A stretch of 64,000 bases of DNA, taken from positions 119,280,110 through 119,344,109 of the forward strand of contig OX235279.1 of NCBI GenBank assembly GCA_944472155.2, written 5' to 3'. Positions 49,238 to 62,193 of this stretch are shown in pieces. Positions within the stretch are counted from its first letter, which is position 1. Each line of letters opens with the position of its first letter. The stretch comes from Trichobilharzia szidati (Eukaryota; Platyhelminthes; Trematoda; Strigeidida; Schistosomatidae). Made by a program: the position numbers and the translations under genes. Under the pieces are notes generated by a model. It had not been told where the DNA came from. It saw only the letters and a list, made by a program, of their open reading frames with translations, and made no database searches.

Positions 49238-50294
49238 ATTAAATTTTTTATCTTGAATGGATAACATCCAATGGTGTACATTCATTCAAAAGCTTATGTG
49301 AAGTGAAGCATAAGAATGACAGATCTTGCAGTGAAGACGTCATTATCTTTTCTCTATATTTCTTGTAACGCCATCCTAGACGAAACCATATGACTATTCG
49401 GAATGAATACGACTTTAAACTCATGACATATTCGATGGCAGTCAAGCACTTAAGTTTCGTCTGTACTCCAAACGACTGGAATATTAATAAATGTAGATTA
49501 AAGTGTTTGACATGTAAGGGATCACATACCAACTTTTATGTGATACTGCTAAGATCAATTTGAAAATCAGTTAACATGGCTCACTGATGATTCTCATTTG
49601 ACAAACGTTTGACTGAATGTATTCAAAATTTAAGAATTCATCAAAAGTAGAGAAAGATCCTGTAATTATGACGTTACCACTTTAGGATAGGTTTCGTCAC
49701 AAAACAATATAAACTAAAAGGATGATGTAAAACTGGAGAATGCCTAAAAAGATGTTTCTAACTAATTTAAGGTCTTTTCACCAGCCTCCTACTGCATGAC
49801 TCCACAGGGACTGACATCCAAGACCATCAGGTTGTGAGTCATTCTCATTAGTGTTTCGCCAACGAATTAGCATTTTGACTTCTCATGTAGTATATTGAAA
49901 ATGAGTGTGTTTTAAATCACTTGATACTATAGTCATTCAAATTAATAGGCTCTCTGAAATGTTACTCTGGTCAGTCGACTACAAAATAAAATAAGGTTAC
50001 ATATGAATAAAAAGTGTATGTTTTAGAATTTATCGTATGTACTTGGAGGTAATAGGTAGGGTTGCTACTGTTTGTTTCACTCTGTGCTATCAGAGTTATG
50101 TAACGTGGTCAAATATGCAAGACGCAGACTGGAAACATTTAAGCTGACTAATCTTCATGGTCTTATCAGCTTTTTTGCCTCAGGGCTTCAAGATTTAAAA
50201 AACAGACTTGCAGGGTGTCTGCAGTTAAGACTAATTGAACTCTATGTCCCTCAATTTACTGATGATCATGAAATATTTACCCATTACACAACAG

Positions 50295-50470
50295 ATGGGC
50301 AAAGTTATCCAACGGATAACGCTTTGTCACTGAAAACAATATGCAATTGGTTTGAGTCTCGGTGAGAATATCATCAGTCACACTGGGGATGTTGGTACAT
50401 CCAACTAACGAGTCCTAAACAGGAACAAATGAGCCGACTGCATTCCACTACTGTTAGCCATTAACAGGCA
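50295..50470 (+). mobile_element. tRNA-derived SINE with a degenerate hammerhead repeat
   Basis: Features in order: an A-box-like stretch (tatccaacggataacgc), a B-box-like stretch ggtttgagtctcgg (50349-50362), then a hammerhead-type tail from about 50387. There the core reads CTAACGA instead of CTGATGA, stem II GTCC is followed by TAAACA and GGA, and the GAAA is replaced by CAAA. The tail gcattccactactgttagcca corresponds to the 3' part of the known schistosome hammerhead unit. All core elements are present in order but mutated, so it is a relic. The upstream part overlaps a 97-codon open frame judged to be fortuitous. Confidence 0.65.
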
Positions 50471-51974
50471 AATAAGTATTCACCAGATTGCCTTGTCATA
50501 TTTAGCAGTAAATATTTTATTCAATAAGCAATATTTTGGCAAGGCCATCTAACAAGTATGTAAGAGGCTGTTGAATGAAATTTATAGAAAAAAAAACAAC
50601 AGCAACAACAACGTCAAATGGCATACATTTTTTCATCAGTTATTAGAATAGACGTAATAATTAAGTATCTTTAATTAAAAGAGGTATACGCCATAATGTT
50701 AACTTCATATGTATATATGTATAAGCATGAAAATAAACCGAATATAGATATATATATAATATATGATTCATCTTTGAACCACAGATGTTTGTGATTAAAC
50801 AGGAATATCGAAAATTATTATTATTCTGTAAATGAAATAATGATGCAGTCTACTTTCCAGCTAATGTAGTTTTTTTTGGTTATCATTAGTGGAATTGAAA
50901 TGGTGATGAGGGTAGAGAGAGATATTACTTTATTGTACCAGATTATGTATACACTTCTAGCGTCTGTAGATTAACTTTGATTGAAGCTGATGACAAAAAA
51001 CGATCTCGTATTCAGCAATCATCAAAATCAGATATTTACAGCCTGAGTGCATTTTGTCATTGGACTAAGTGATGTGAAATATTAGTGTAGGACTTTAAAC
51101 AAAAATTCATCAGTTCAAGTTGCCTCATTTCTTAAAAGCAAACATAAATCAATGAAATTACAATGAATACAAAATTTATGCGTAAAAGAATAATTACAGA
51201 AAGAATCGTGAAGATTTAATGAATTTGTAAGGTCACAAGTCACAAAAGCTGACTAAACTCTTCATTTAAGTGCATGAGTTCATGGATTTCAGTGTTCTGA
51301 GTAAATATGTATCCACCCACCCGAGTGCATTGCACACCCTGATGAGAACTTCATTCAGAATTTTAGAAGACACACTCTGCTGCTGTTGCTCAGAGTGTAA
51401 GTAATGTTGACATTAAAACTATCTGAGTTATTCTTGGATCTGCAGACTACTGTCTGTGTTTATGGATGACTGATGAAGGTGAGATGAAAATGTAAGTAGC
51501 GATAAGATTAGAATTAGCGACCTCTTGATTACTAGCACGTCTCTGTATCAGCTGAAGTCTAACATTCGCTGATAGTTTCATCATTACTACGTATAATGTG
51601 CAGATGTATTGTGGATAAGTGGCGCATAACCTATTGTTTATGCCTACAACAGCTGCCTGGCTGAGGTGAATTATAAGAATAAGAACACGCTGGTAATCGA
51701 TGGAAAGACTATCTAGGGTAGCCTGAAGTTGTCAGACTGCTACTGATTTTTTAGCGGAAAAGTGGCTACCACGCTTGAGCATTTTGCTGATTATCTTTAA
51801 TTACAACCACAATATACTTTGTTCGCTGAATGAGCAAACAGTGCTTACTGACTTGCAAACTTTATTATGTACCTTAAACTGTATCACAAGTCGTATCCTG
51901 ATTGACAATAAACCTTTTTTTAACTCAACGTTTTAGTGAGATCACATAAACTGAGATTTACTTATCGATGAAAG

Positions 51975-52000
51975 CACACACACACACACATACACACACA
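51975..52000. repeat. CA microsatellite, interrupted
   Basis: A CA run with a single T interruption inside the exon 2-3 intron. Confidence 0.85.
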
Positions 52001-52460
52001 AATCCTCTGAAAAAATTCCTATGAATGTGACTGATGCAGCGAAATGTGAGCAGTGGATTCTATTTTTAATTTTTACAAAATCATATATTCAGCTGCATCA
52101 CTTACTTTCACCTCTTGATAATTAGCGTGTTTTGTTTACTAAATTATTGACTAAATACAAAGACAAAACTGATTACCTTTCAGAAAAAGGCGTGTATAGG
52201 AAAAAATGAGTTGTACACAGGTACCATTTAGAACAACACAATATACTTGTAAGGTGTTCTTGAATCTTAAAATGCAATTCATGTGTACGTGTCTACACAT
52301 GTTTTGAAAGAATGCTGAGTAAACAGAAACAAGTTTCATCATGCTTTTACGATATTCGGTATTAAAATAGGTGCTAACCTCTTATGGAGGATACTTTTAC
52401 CATCTATGAATGAAGGCTTAGTGCTTACAAGTAATATGAAAATGACAAAAATAATTATAT

Positions 52461-52476
52461 TAATAATAATAATAAT
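52461..52476. repeat. TAA microsatellite
   Basis: About five TAA units. A similar run lies at 16981-16995. Confidence 0.8.
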
Positions 52477-52719
52477 GCGGTTATTTGTTATGGTATTAGT
52501 AGAGAAAATGACAGTCACGACAACACAAACAAACACAGATAGTCACAGAAAAAATGGAGTGAATTCATCATCTTTGTGAAACATTATATAAATAATTTCA
52601 TAGTACTATCCGGGTTGTCCGCACTGATTAGTGCATCACATAAGTAACTATAATCATACACGCGCACACAAGCAATTCAGACACGCAATCTAAACCACCA
52701 ACACGAAAACACACTAACG

Positions 52720-52735
52720 CACACACACACACACA
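52720..52735. repeat. CA microsatellite
   Basis: Eight CA units at the end of an A/C-rich stretch that begins near 52655. Confidence 0.8.
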
Positions 52736-55700
52736 ACGTTGTATACTGAAGTTTTCTTAATTTAAACAAAGTATAATTTCCGTGTAAGTACTAAACTGTA
52801 AATTCAGGTCATTCAAATGACCTTTACTTTTTAACAATTATATTTGTATTAGCGTGTTCTCGTGTAACTAGCGGGGAAAAAACTATGAAAAAATAGTTTT
52901 CACATGCAATCTGCTGGTTGAATCAGAAACTTACTCTGAAAAATCAGTTAATATATGCAATGGTGGACAGCTGTACCCAATGTGTTTTACAATCCCTAAA
53001 TAGTACACAACTCTCACTGTTGTTCCAATATAAAATTCAATTATGATATTTGATCAGACATAGTTAATCTCAATCCCTAGGATTACGGATTAAACTTACC
53101 TTTAAATACTTGTTTTTGCCATCAAAACAATATAAATGTCAGTAGTCTGATTTAGGTGTTAATTGAAATGTCGTTAGCCAAGTGCATTTAGTGGAATGGA
53201 TTATTGTTACGTTTGCCTGCACCTTTCTTTACACGCTAATTAACTTTACCCAGCATAAAACATAAACAGATATAATAAAATCTATCTTGATTTGATTATT
53301 TGTCAGCGATGGTAGGGTTAATCGCAACAGACCAAACCGTAGCAGGTGAATTCTTAATACTGAGTGTTTGCTGGGCTTAAAGCACTGATTAGTGTATTTT
53401 CATGCTGTGGGATGTTTCATAACTCGGTTTAATTATCAGTTCATATAAACAAATAAATTTGTGTTTAAGCTGCTGTGCTAACCGAAATATGTATGCGAGA
53501 CAATTTGTGGTATAGCCACAAAGTTAAGTGGATCAACATTCAACAACTAAGTACTCAACAAGTTAGTGATATGCAGCTGGACAATGATAATCTTCTATTG
53601 AGTCAAGTCTGTTAGTTCATTACTTGAATATAATTCTAAACAAAAATCCCATAAAATTTGATTAGTACCTTAAAAAGGACAAATTTTTGTATGTTAAAAA
53701 TTAATAATTATCTTTTCATTAAACAGGCTTTATTTAATACTCTGATTCAATGTACTGTGCTAGTTTTTATCCACAGTTCTACTTTGTATATACACAGAGA
53801 TCTCCTACAGTGAAATGAATTTAAATAAGTTATTGGATAAGATGTATAGTTTAAACACATGTATAGTGTAATGTCTTCGACTGCCTTTGCCTATATTTTG
53901 TATTTTATTTATTAATAACAATGGTCAATATTCAATGTTCGAGCAACCGATATATCGCATCACTGTCACTGTTTTAAACTGGCAATTCAAAGAATCACTT
54001 TCATACAAGTGAGTGTATGAACATCTGAATGATGACAGGATTCAGGCCAGCAACCTCCAGTTCGCCGTCCTGAAACGCTTAAATGATTGAAGTGAAAGAG
54101 CTAAGTGTTGGGTAGATGTTTTGTTTTACTTGAATTACCGCAAGTATGTCCTACCTATGATATTAATGGAAGGTATTCAACGGTATGTTTTCATTAAATA
54201 AATATACAGGAACAAGAATACTCAAGACAGTATACTCAAATATCTACAGAAGTAGCAATCTACTTTAAATTTACTGTGTTCAATGTCCTAACGATTGCAT
54301 TAACTTATTCACTGAGAATTACCGAGATCACCCGAATACGTGCTGATATACAATATAGAAAATCACAAAACTGAGAGAAATCCGATACTAAAGGCTGAAA
54401 TTATCATCTGCTGATTTATTCAAAGAATTGCTGTGAGACGGAAATTACTTTTGCAGATGTGGTGAAAACATCGGTTGTATGGTCAGAAAATATGAAAGCG
54501 GCTAAATTAGCATTGCACTGAGGTATGCAGAACACTAGTTGTGTTATTTGTCTTTCGAAGAAGATATATTGACTTTACAGCTATTACTGGAAAGTTAAGT
54601 GGTGAAGACAACGAATCAAAGGTCCTCACAAAGGGGCTTGTAGTTTTGGTTCACATAGATAATTGCAGCTAACAAGGTAGGATGAGTTTATATAGGCAAA
54701 AAAATATCTTAGGTTGCTATGTTCGAATTCAAACTGATAACTTATTTTTTGTTCACAATTTTATCAGTCTGTCTTTATTTCTCATCTGTATGCACTTGTT
54801 AGTAATATTTCAGCAGCTTTTGGAGATGACAGTCATTCATATCAGACATTTAAGAAAGAAATGACACTTCAAAGAGGTGGAGTCAGACATTATTAACCTA
54901 CTGGCATGAAAACTCATGAAGACCACATGAGAGGAAACTAACCGCATGTGCAGGACTTCTTGGTACACACACAACCTCAAAACACGTATCTAGTATGGGA
55001 AAAGTTTTTGGAACCTTTGAAAAATGAGTAAGAAATGGTCACTTTTGGTATGTGATTTAACAATAAAGTAAACAAATATGTGGTAGTCAGCATCATGGCC
55101 AGAAAAGGTCAAAAATAAACAGTGAACAGTCATGCGATAAAGCTTAGAACAGGACACTTCTACTTCACTTTCCACTTAAGACGTATGTGATATACGAGAT
55201 CATCCAAATGATTTCATTCTACACTTTACCGAAATATTGTCATAAATGAGGGCGTCGAAAGTCTTTTAAAAGCACATATATTAGACCTTAAGTTGAATGC
55301 TGAATATCCGTAGCTAGCCCAGGCTTCAAGTAGGAAGCATAAATCCTGTAAAGAGTGCAGATTTCTCGATGAAACAAGTCTTCTCATTATCATACCCTTG
55401 AAGGACAGGTGATCTTCTTTTAGCTTACAGTATATTAAGTGTTGATGGGGGTACTGACATCTCTAGCGATTGCTATGCCTCCAGTATGCTTTTAAGAGGT
55501 CCTCATCAAAACGAGATTTGACTGCAGTCAAACAAAATACAGTAGGAATTTTGATTCCGATTTAGGCTAGTCAATAACTGGAACTCTTCACAGGAACAAG
55601 TAGCGTAGGCTCAGGGGGAAATTAAATCTCCACGGAAATATGGGATTCAGAGAAAAACACAGACTACAACAGCTTATTATATTTCATCATTTGATCTGAA

Positions 55701-56062
55701 TCTGTTTACTAGCCTCAATTGTGATCTTCAGTTTTCGCTGTGTGTATTAAATACACGTGGAAGTGTGGTGGTCTAACACATTCTACTTTCCTTAAAATGT
55801 CTGCTACAAAGGAAGATTTCGAATAGAAGTATATGCGTACCATTTAACAGATTTAAGACATTGATAATGGACTGAAACAAAGTGTCTCCCTGTAAACTGA
55901 AACGGGTGAAAGATAAATTGCAGCTGGAAACAACTACTGATTATGAATACCAAGTACTGTCTACAACTTTAGTCAATCTCAAGTGAATTAATCATATCAA
56001 AAGTTGTGTGATTCTTCTATTTGACAAAAGTATATTAAACGAAAACCGAGATAAAAACTCAC

Positions 56063-56251
56063 ATGGTACACCGTAGACATGAAATTTGTAAAGGCCTCTC
56101 ACATTCACAGTCACATATTCAAATGCATAACTTTCTAAATCCGATGTTAGACAAGTATATTCCTTTGCAATGGCATCATCATTATCCAGAGTACAGTCAT
56201 TCGGTAGATTAACCGTTTTCGTCACAGACTCCATTCCATTGAAATGCAGTA
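56063..56251 (-). CDS. Exon 2 of the large minus-strand gene; Ig-like flavour
   Basis: The exon has 189 bases and codes for about 63 residues, phase-1 symmetric. Its acceptor is a strong CTCTTTTTCAG and its donor is T|GTGAGT. The split codon to exon 1 becomes Ile and the one to exon 3 becomes Phe. The peptide has two cysteines about 20 residues apart (LPNDC, then EYTCLTS), followed by strand-like segments EYVTVNV and LYKFHVYGV. A cysteine pair followed by aromatic and valine-rich strands resembles an Ig-like beta sandwich, but the usual tryptophan is absent, so this is only a hint. The 3' neighbour exon lies 12.9 kb away. Confidence 0.78.
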
Positions 56252-59200
56252 CTGAAAAAGAGGTAAATTCACAATTGGGAGAGACACAGAAGGCAACTGA
56301 GGGAAACATCAGTGGAAACAAAATAAAAACAAAGCAATAACACTTTGTATTGTGAACAAAATACTTTCATTAACTTGAATAACACCAATGCAAACAACCC
56401 AGGGTCAATAAGTCAGTTAGACCATTTTTTCAAAACAAACAACGAAAGGAATTCAGACTTTGAGAATGTGGAAAGTTCGATAAAACCTTTTGCTTCCTGT
56501 GAAACAGTCGACAAACAAAATATGATCAAATGAACATATTTGCAAAATGTTTTTGGCAATACTTATGTCTGTAATATACCCACTTAGTTATTTAAGTAAA
56601 GGTAACTTAACTCTCTTGTGGTTGATGTTGAACAGTGGTGAGTAGAAAGCGAAAACCGTGAACGAAGGTAAAAGACATCCTCAAACGCTGAAATTCAGGT
56701 TGACCAGTATTTTATTGACAAATCTTACCGCTGAATCTCATTCGAATATTGAATAATAATTTTATGTCAGACTAACTGCTAAATAATCAAGGTAGAACTT
56801 TCCATAACCATTCACCGGTGGAGGTTTTCATTCTTCGAAAAGAAAAGAATATAACTTTAATGTCACTATAAAGAATAATCTTGTACGGGTAGGAATAATT
56901 CTAAAAATTGTGCACGATTATGAAGGATTGGTTTTTGTTATCCCAGAAAACCAGGCAGGCGAAATACACCCCTAAATGTGGTCATGACATTAGTCACTGA
57001 ATCCATAGATTGGTCTCACCAACTTTAACACTTTTCCTGTTTAACCCTACTGTAGCTAACCCGTTCCACCTAACGTGATCAATTTAACAAAGGTCTCCAG
57101 ACAGTGACCAGTTCCATATTTTCTATTTTACGGAGCCTCCTGAACCATAACGTTCAGGTCTTTAATGTTAAACCCTCCAGAAGTCCTTTATCTTGTATTC
57201 AGGTAAAGTTGGGTAAGGAATATTCTTGGCTCGATTGGCCAAAGTCAACAGGTAAATAATGTTAACATCGTATGAACTGAATTAGCTAAATGTATGCGTA
57301 AACAGGTAATGCATTCTATGTCGTGTGAAAATACCCAAGGTGTTGTTTAGCCCATAGTGTATCCCATTGAATAATGAGATACTGTAATGAGAATAATGCA
57401 TTCTCTGGGTGAATCAAAACACATATATACACAACACTTCATTCACCTCTTTGTGTGGAATAAGCCTACGGGCATAGACACAATAACAAAAACATTTGGT
57501 AGGTACATATATTTCACTATTTTGTTTAAGAAAAAAACGAAAAGCAAGCGTACTTTGTTTTTCTCTGACGTGGTCATTCTTAGAGTGAAAAAGAAAAAAG
57601 AGAGAAACTCAAAAATCCCACAGTAATCAACCTACACAATGATGGTGCATGTAACCTAATGCTTGGTATTATGATAATAATGATCATAATGATTCATCAC
57701 GGTGAATGATGGAAACAAAAGCAATTTGTATTTTAACGAGTATGTTTCATAAAAATCCACACATACACACAGTGGAAGTGATGAGTTGTTGGTCAGCAAA
57801 AGTGAATGAACGCCACTGCAGTTGTGGTTTATTATAATAAATAAATAAGTGATTTAACAGGCACATCTGTCAATTACTAATTAACTATGATCATTTAAGA
57901 TAGGCGTGTCGATTAACTAGGTGACTGCTTCACCTGGTACCAACAAATGAAATCGTAATTTATTCCATGGGGGAATTGCAATAATGGCTAAGATTTAGTG
58001 AGGGAAATGCTGAAATTCAGTCTGTAAACTGCATCAGACTGGCTGTATTTATAAAACATTTCAAACTGCGTAGTGAAAAATGAGCATATAAGCAATTTGT
58101 GGTAGTTAGTAATGCACTGATGTTATATTTACTCTTGACGAAGTATCATACTCCTAATGTAGACCTCATATCAACAGACAGTTGTGTTCAGAAGATTCAG
58201 CGCTCCTATCACAAAACTTTTTCCTGCTGCCACCTTCGATATCAGTACAAGTGTCAGTGTTACTGTTGGTGACCTATAAATAAAATTTACTAAACTTCAT
58301 AATACCTTTACTTTGCGCTACAAATATTCGCCACTATTTCTTTGACAAAGACCACAGTTTGCTTTCTTACCCGTCGCTACAGCATTATGTTTCATGTCTC
58401 CTGAACAGTATTCTAAATGCTTGAGCACGGGATTAAAAACATTACGCTTTATATGTGATACTAACTATTCCCGTTTATACAGAAGTGGACAGAATATTTA
58501 TTGATACTCCCTACCTTGTAATTCAATGAATACGTACAATATAACAAGAAAGAGGTAATTTCGTTACAACATAAATGGAATCCTAATGAATGATGAATTT
58601 GTATGCGCGATGAGGCATATGTTTATGAAGAATGTGGGCTTATTATTCAAATCACAATAGTTCGTTATTTGTCAGTCGAAAAGATGTATTCTTGCGCAGC
58701 TGCACTGAAGATTATACATAGAATAGCTAAACTTGGCCAGCTGAGAAATCACCAGGTCTTTTCAATATGATGACATTTCGCAGTGTGAAGGAAATGTGTA
58801 TATTCCATTGTCGAAGTGGACCACATCAGCGTGACATCTGATTTCTTAAAAAGACTTTGCTTTCATATCTTTAAACCGAAGACATTATCGTCAGGGCTTA
58901 ATTAATGTATCTCTAAAATGGGATGATTTGATGCGGATTTAGCGTCGAATAGTTGATGATGGATTTTCAAGAATAATTTACAGATGATTTCTGTGCAGAT
59001 AAGTCCGAGAAAATTTCCACCAAACTGCAAATCAATACAGAGACAGGGGATGATAACCACTGTTCAGTAAGTAATCATATATTCGCAAACTTTCTAAAGC
59101 AAACCGAAATAGACAGGGTTGAGAGATGACTAGGTTCAGTACTCATAGACAAGAAGGCGCATGCTAACTGCCATTAGCAAGTTTATTCCTGCTAAAGTGA

Positions 59201-62193
59201 ATTCGTAGGAATTCACTGCGAAGCAAAGCAACAATAGACCCCACAAATCTAACGAACTGGTGGCTAATTCAAGCAAAGTGAACAGCAACACACCTGTTAA
59301 CTTACCACATACTTTGAAACCATAAATGAATATATATACATATATCAGAATACAAAAGGGACTATTCAAGATAAACTTCCATAATTGTGAGCTAGACAAC
59401 GAAAATATATGTATATACCCCTCTCCGGATTTCTGCAAAACAAATGTGCAGTTCATGTACTTGAATGAGGTCAAAATCACTTTTGTTTATTTATTTCGCT
59501 ATCTTCTATTTCTATTTGAAAGGAAACGATCACATAGAAGGAATTCTTGCAAAATTAAAAAATGTAAAGACAAAAGAAAAAAGGATACAATTCACCATTT
59601 ACAACTACTAAAAAAACTTAAATTCATTTGAATTCATTGGTCAGTAATTTGAACCACAAAATTATGAAGGGTGTAACAACAAGCGGATTAGAAAGCAGCA
59701 CACCGTGTAGATACATAGATTCGTGTACTTATCTAATGAGCCACACCTATTAATAAGTCACTTCAGCTATGTGGATTTTAAGATTAAACACCTTGAACGA
59801 AGAAATAAGCCATCTGAAATGCTGTACAATGAAGTGGACAAAATAAAGTGCTGTGAGTAGACTTCACAAACAGACGAATTATTCGGCATGTCGTTAATTA
59901 ACACTTTACATATATAACGCTGTTGCATAAACTTAAAATTAACTGCAAAATATATTAGTTTGTACATTAACAATTGTCCAGTGATGAATATCATAATATC
60001 CCTAAACTAGTGATTATACTATAAAATGCAATCATTGTCCTCTGTTTTGTAGTACATTTGGAGTATCGTAAGTACTGAAAGAAAAAATCTTGCCTACACT
60101 TCACATCTTGGTAACAGTTAACTAGATCATGTGTAACTTGGACAGACGACATCACACTTGGAAATCTATAACTAATGCCATTCACTACGGATTCAATGTA
60201 CATTTTTTCCCAGAGGAATGAATGAGAAATCCAAAGTGTAAACAAAAATGATACTAGCTCCACCATTAAAAAATCCATAAAGTTTTCAAAGAACTGTAAA
60301 TAAGATAGCTTTACATAGCGTTATTACAAGAATCTGTCTGTAAGAAAAGTGATGTATTTCAGCAAAACATTTTCAATAAACCAATCACAACTATCTACTC
60401 CTCAATTCAGTTTCGATGTAAACGAGGAAAATGAGAGGTTAGACAAATAAATAAATCGATAAGAAATTTAAGAGTAAGGAGAATAATAAGTGACACTACT
60501 CACTCTGAATATATAATCAGATAAGAATTACAAAGGTGTTTTCGGAGTACACAACAGGGGAAGACTTAATTTTGCAGATAGCTGTTGCCTTACCATATTT
60601 TAGCATGAACCCCTGTCATCGTTTGTGCATAATCTTGAGAACCGCTCTAACTGAATGAAGCGGACACTGAAACTTAGCCTCATGTTTTGCGGAAACATGT
60701 GGTATTTCTAGGTAAACTCCGTCGTGTATTGACGTTATCCATATTTATTATACGAAAAAATTGTATAAATTAGGTAACTTTTGTTTCACTTCAGTAACTA
60801 GCGATTACTTTCTGTACCCTATTCCTAATCGTGTGTGAGCACTGCTGAAGCGCTTTAAACTAAGGCGAATAATCTGTCAAATGCCTTCTAGCCTATAATA
60901 GTTCCAAAGTTTGATATCGATCTGTAAAGGAGTCATTAATATGAGAGTTAAAGAATGGTCAGACCAACAGTTAATAGTTAGCATATAAACTAATCTTCTC
61001 ACAGATCATAATCATATCGTTTGCCTTGATAAAATTATGAGAAGTAAATTGCTCTCAAAACGTCATCGGCAAATGATATTGTCAGTTTTATCGAATGAAA
61101 TTGTTCTATTATGGAATTATACTAAACCACAGCACCCAAATTCCACGCTTATTTTCTTTCGTCGTAAATTCTAGTTGTTCTTCTCTATAACTGTTTAAAA
61201 ACTATTAATCACTTGCAGCTGGCTTTGACTTTTTCCCAAATATGGACAAGTGAAGAAATATCACTGTAATGGTTGTGTGTTTTGAAATATAAAATAGGTG
61301 TTTTCGAAAATAGGTTCTTTACTGTTTGCGGAAGGCTAGCTTTTATATCGTTGAAAATCTCAAACACCTATGACTAAACCCCACGTGGTACTGACTCACA
61401 GTGATATATATTCACTTAACACAACATATACCACTTGATTAATGACGCTTTTTGGAGTAAACAGTTGCCTGCAACTGAATAAAGTTAGGCAGATAGTAAA
61501 ATCCCCTTGTATTCCTTGATTTGGATGATATCAGATATCTTCACATACACCTGAAGTGAGCAGTGAGTCATTCCAAATGCATGCTATAAGCCTTTAACTG
61601 GCGCTAATATTTTTAATGCTCTGGTTCAAGCAATAAATCGCTGCACTTTCTGAAACAAACACAATGTCAAAATTAACTAAGTGTGCACACACTCTGATGA
61701 GAGGCAATTATTCGAACAATTAACTTTTATTATTTCCTTTATCTTCCTAAAGAGTGTTTAAAATTAAACTTTGTAAAGCGGAGTGGTGAGTAATGTGGTT
61801 GTCGTTTTAGAAAACGATGAATACCTACTGCCTGCTAGGCATGACTTGTGAAATGAACGCCAAATTTCAAAAAATACAAATACTCAAAGAATAAATTAAT
61901 CCGCATTTTTAATCAATATAAGTTTGAAACATTCCTCCAACTTCTTATTTTTATCTTTTTAAATTCCTTTGTGTTTCGAGTGAAATATGGAACCCTAGTC
62001 CTTGAATTTTCAGTATCGGTGATGTTGTTTTTTACAGAGTGGGGTTGCCAGCCTGACACTCAACCTTGGTTCTTTAACGGATTTACCACCGGTTAGTCAA
62101 AGGTTGGCATGGCTGACTGGAGTTCTACTATCGATTATCGGTAGTTCATTCAATCAGAAGGAAAGTGAACAGAAATAAAACGAATCTACTTAC
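56252..62193 (-). other. Intron between exons 1 and 2 (5.9 kb)
   Basis: It holds a degenerate SINE next to exon 1 and two small open frames of doubtful status (59991-60278 minus, 59326-59631 plus) discussed under findings. A short stretch near 61010-61080 resembles the dispersed repeat seen at 9.8 and 41.7 kb. The rest is AT-rich without recognisable structure. Confidence 0.6.
61965..62160 (-). mobile_element. Degenerate SINE directly downstream of exon 1
   Basis: Plus-strand words cctttgtgtttcgagtgaaat, gtggggttgccagcctgac and actcaaccttggttctttaac match the body of the family at 2.6, 3.6 and 17.6 kb. The tRNA head is nearly erased. It ends about 35 bases from the exon 1 donor. Confidence 0.5.

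Larger units (their letters stand above)
43176..56062 (-). other. Intron between exons 2 and 3 (12.9 kb)
   Basis: It contains the SINEs at 43.8, 48.3 and 50.3 kb, a 3' fragment of a hammerhead-type repeat at 46.02 kb, CA- and TAA-type microsatellites at 51.98, 52.46 and 52.72 kb, and a 107-codon plus-strand open frame at 48.9-49.2 kb. I see nothing identifiable in 44.1-45.9, 46.1-48.2 and 52.8-56.0 kb. Confidence 0.6.

Noticed and set aside
50072..50365. 97-codon plus-strand open frame
   Set aside because: Its 3' third is the tRNA-like head of the 50.3-kb SINE and it has no ATG start.
53095..53150. Possible minus-strand exon with donor G|GTAAGT near 53098
   Set aside because: Every frame leading to this donor meets a stop before any usable acceptor AG, so it is a stray donor-like site.
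59136..59480. 114-codon hydrophobic minus-strand open frame
   Set aside because: Mostly Leu/Phe/Ile-rich as expected of AT-rich noncoding DNA, and it overlaps an opposite-strand frame. No domain or splice context was seen.
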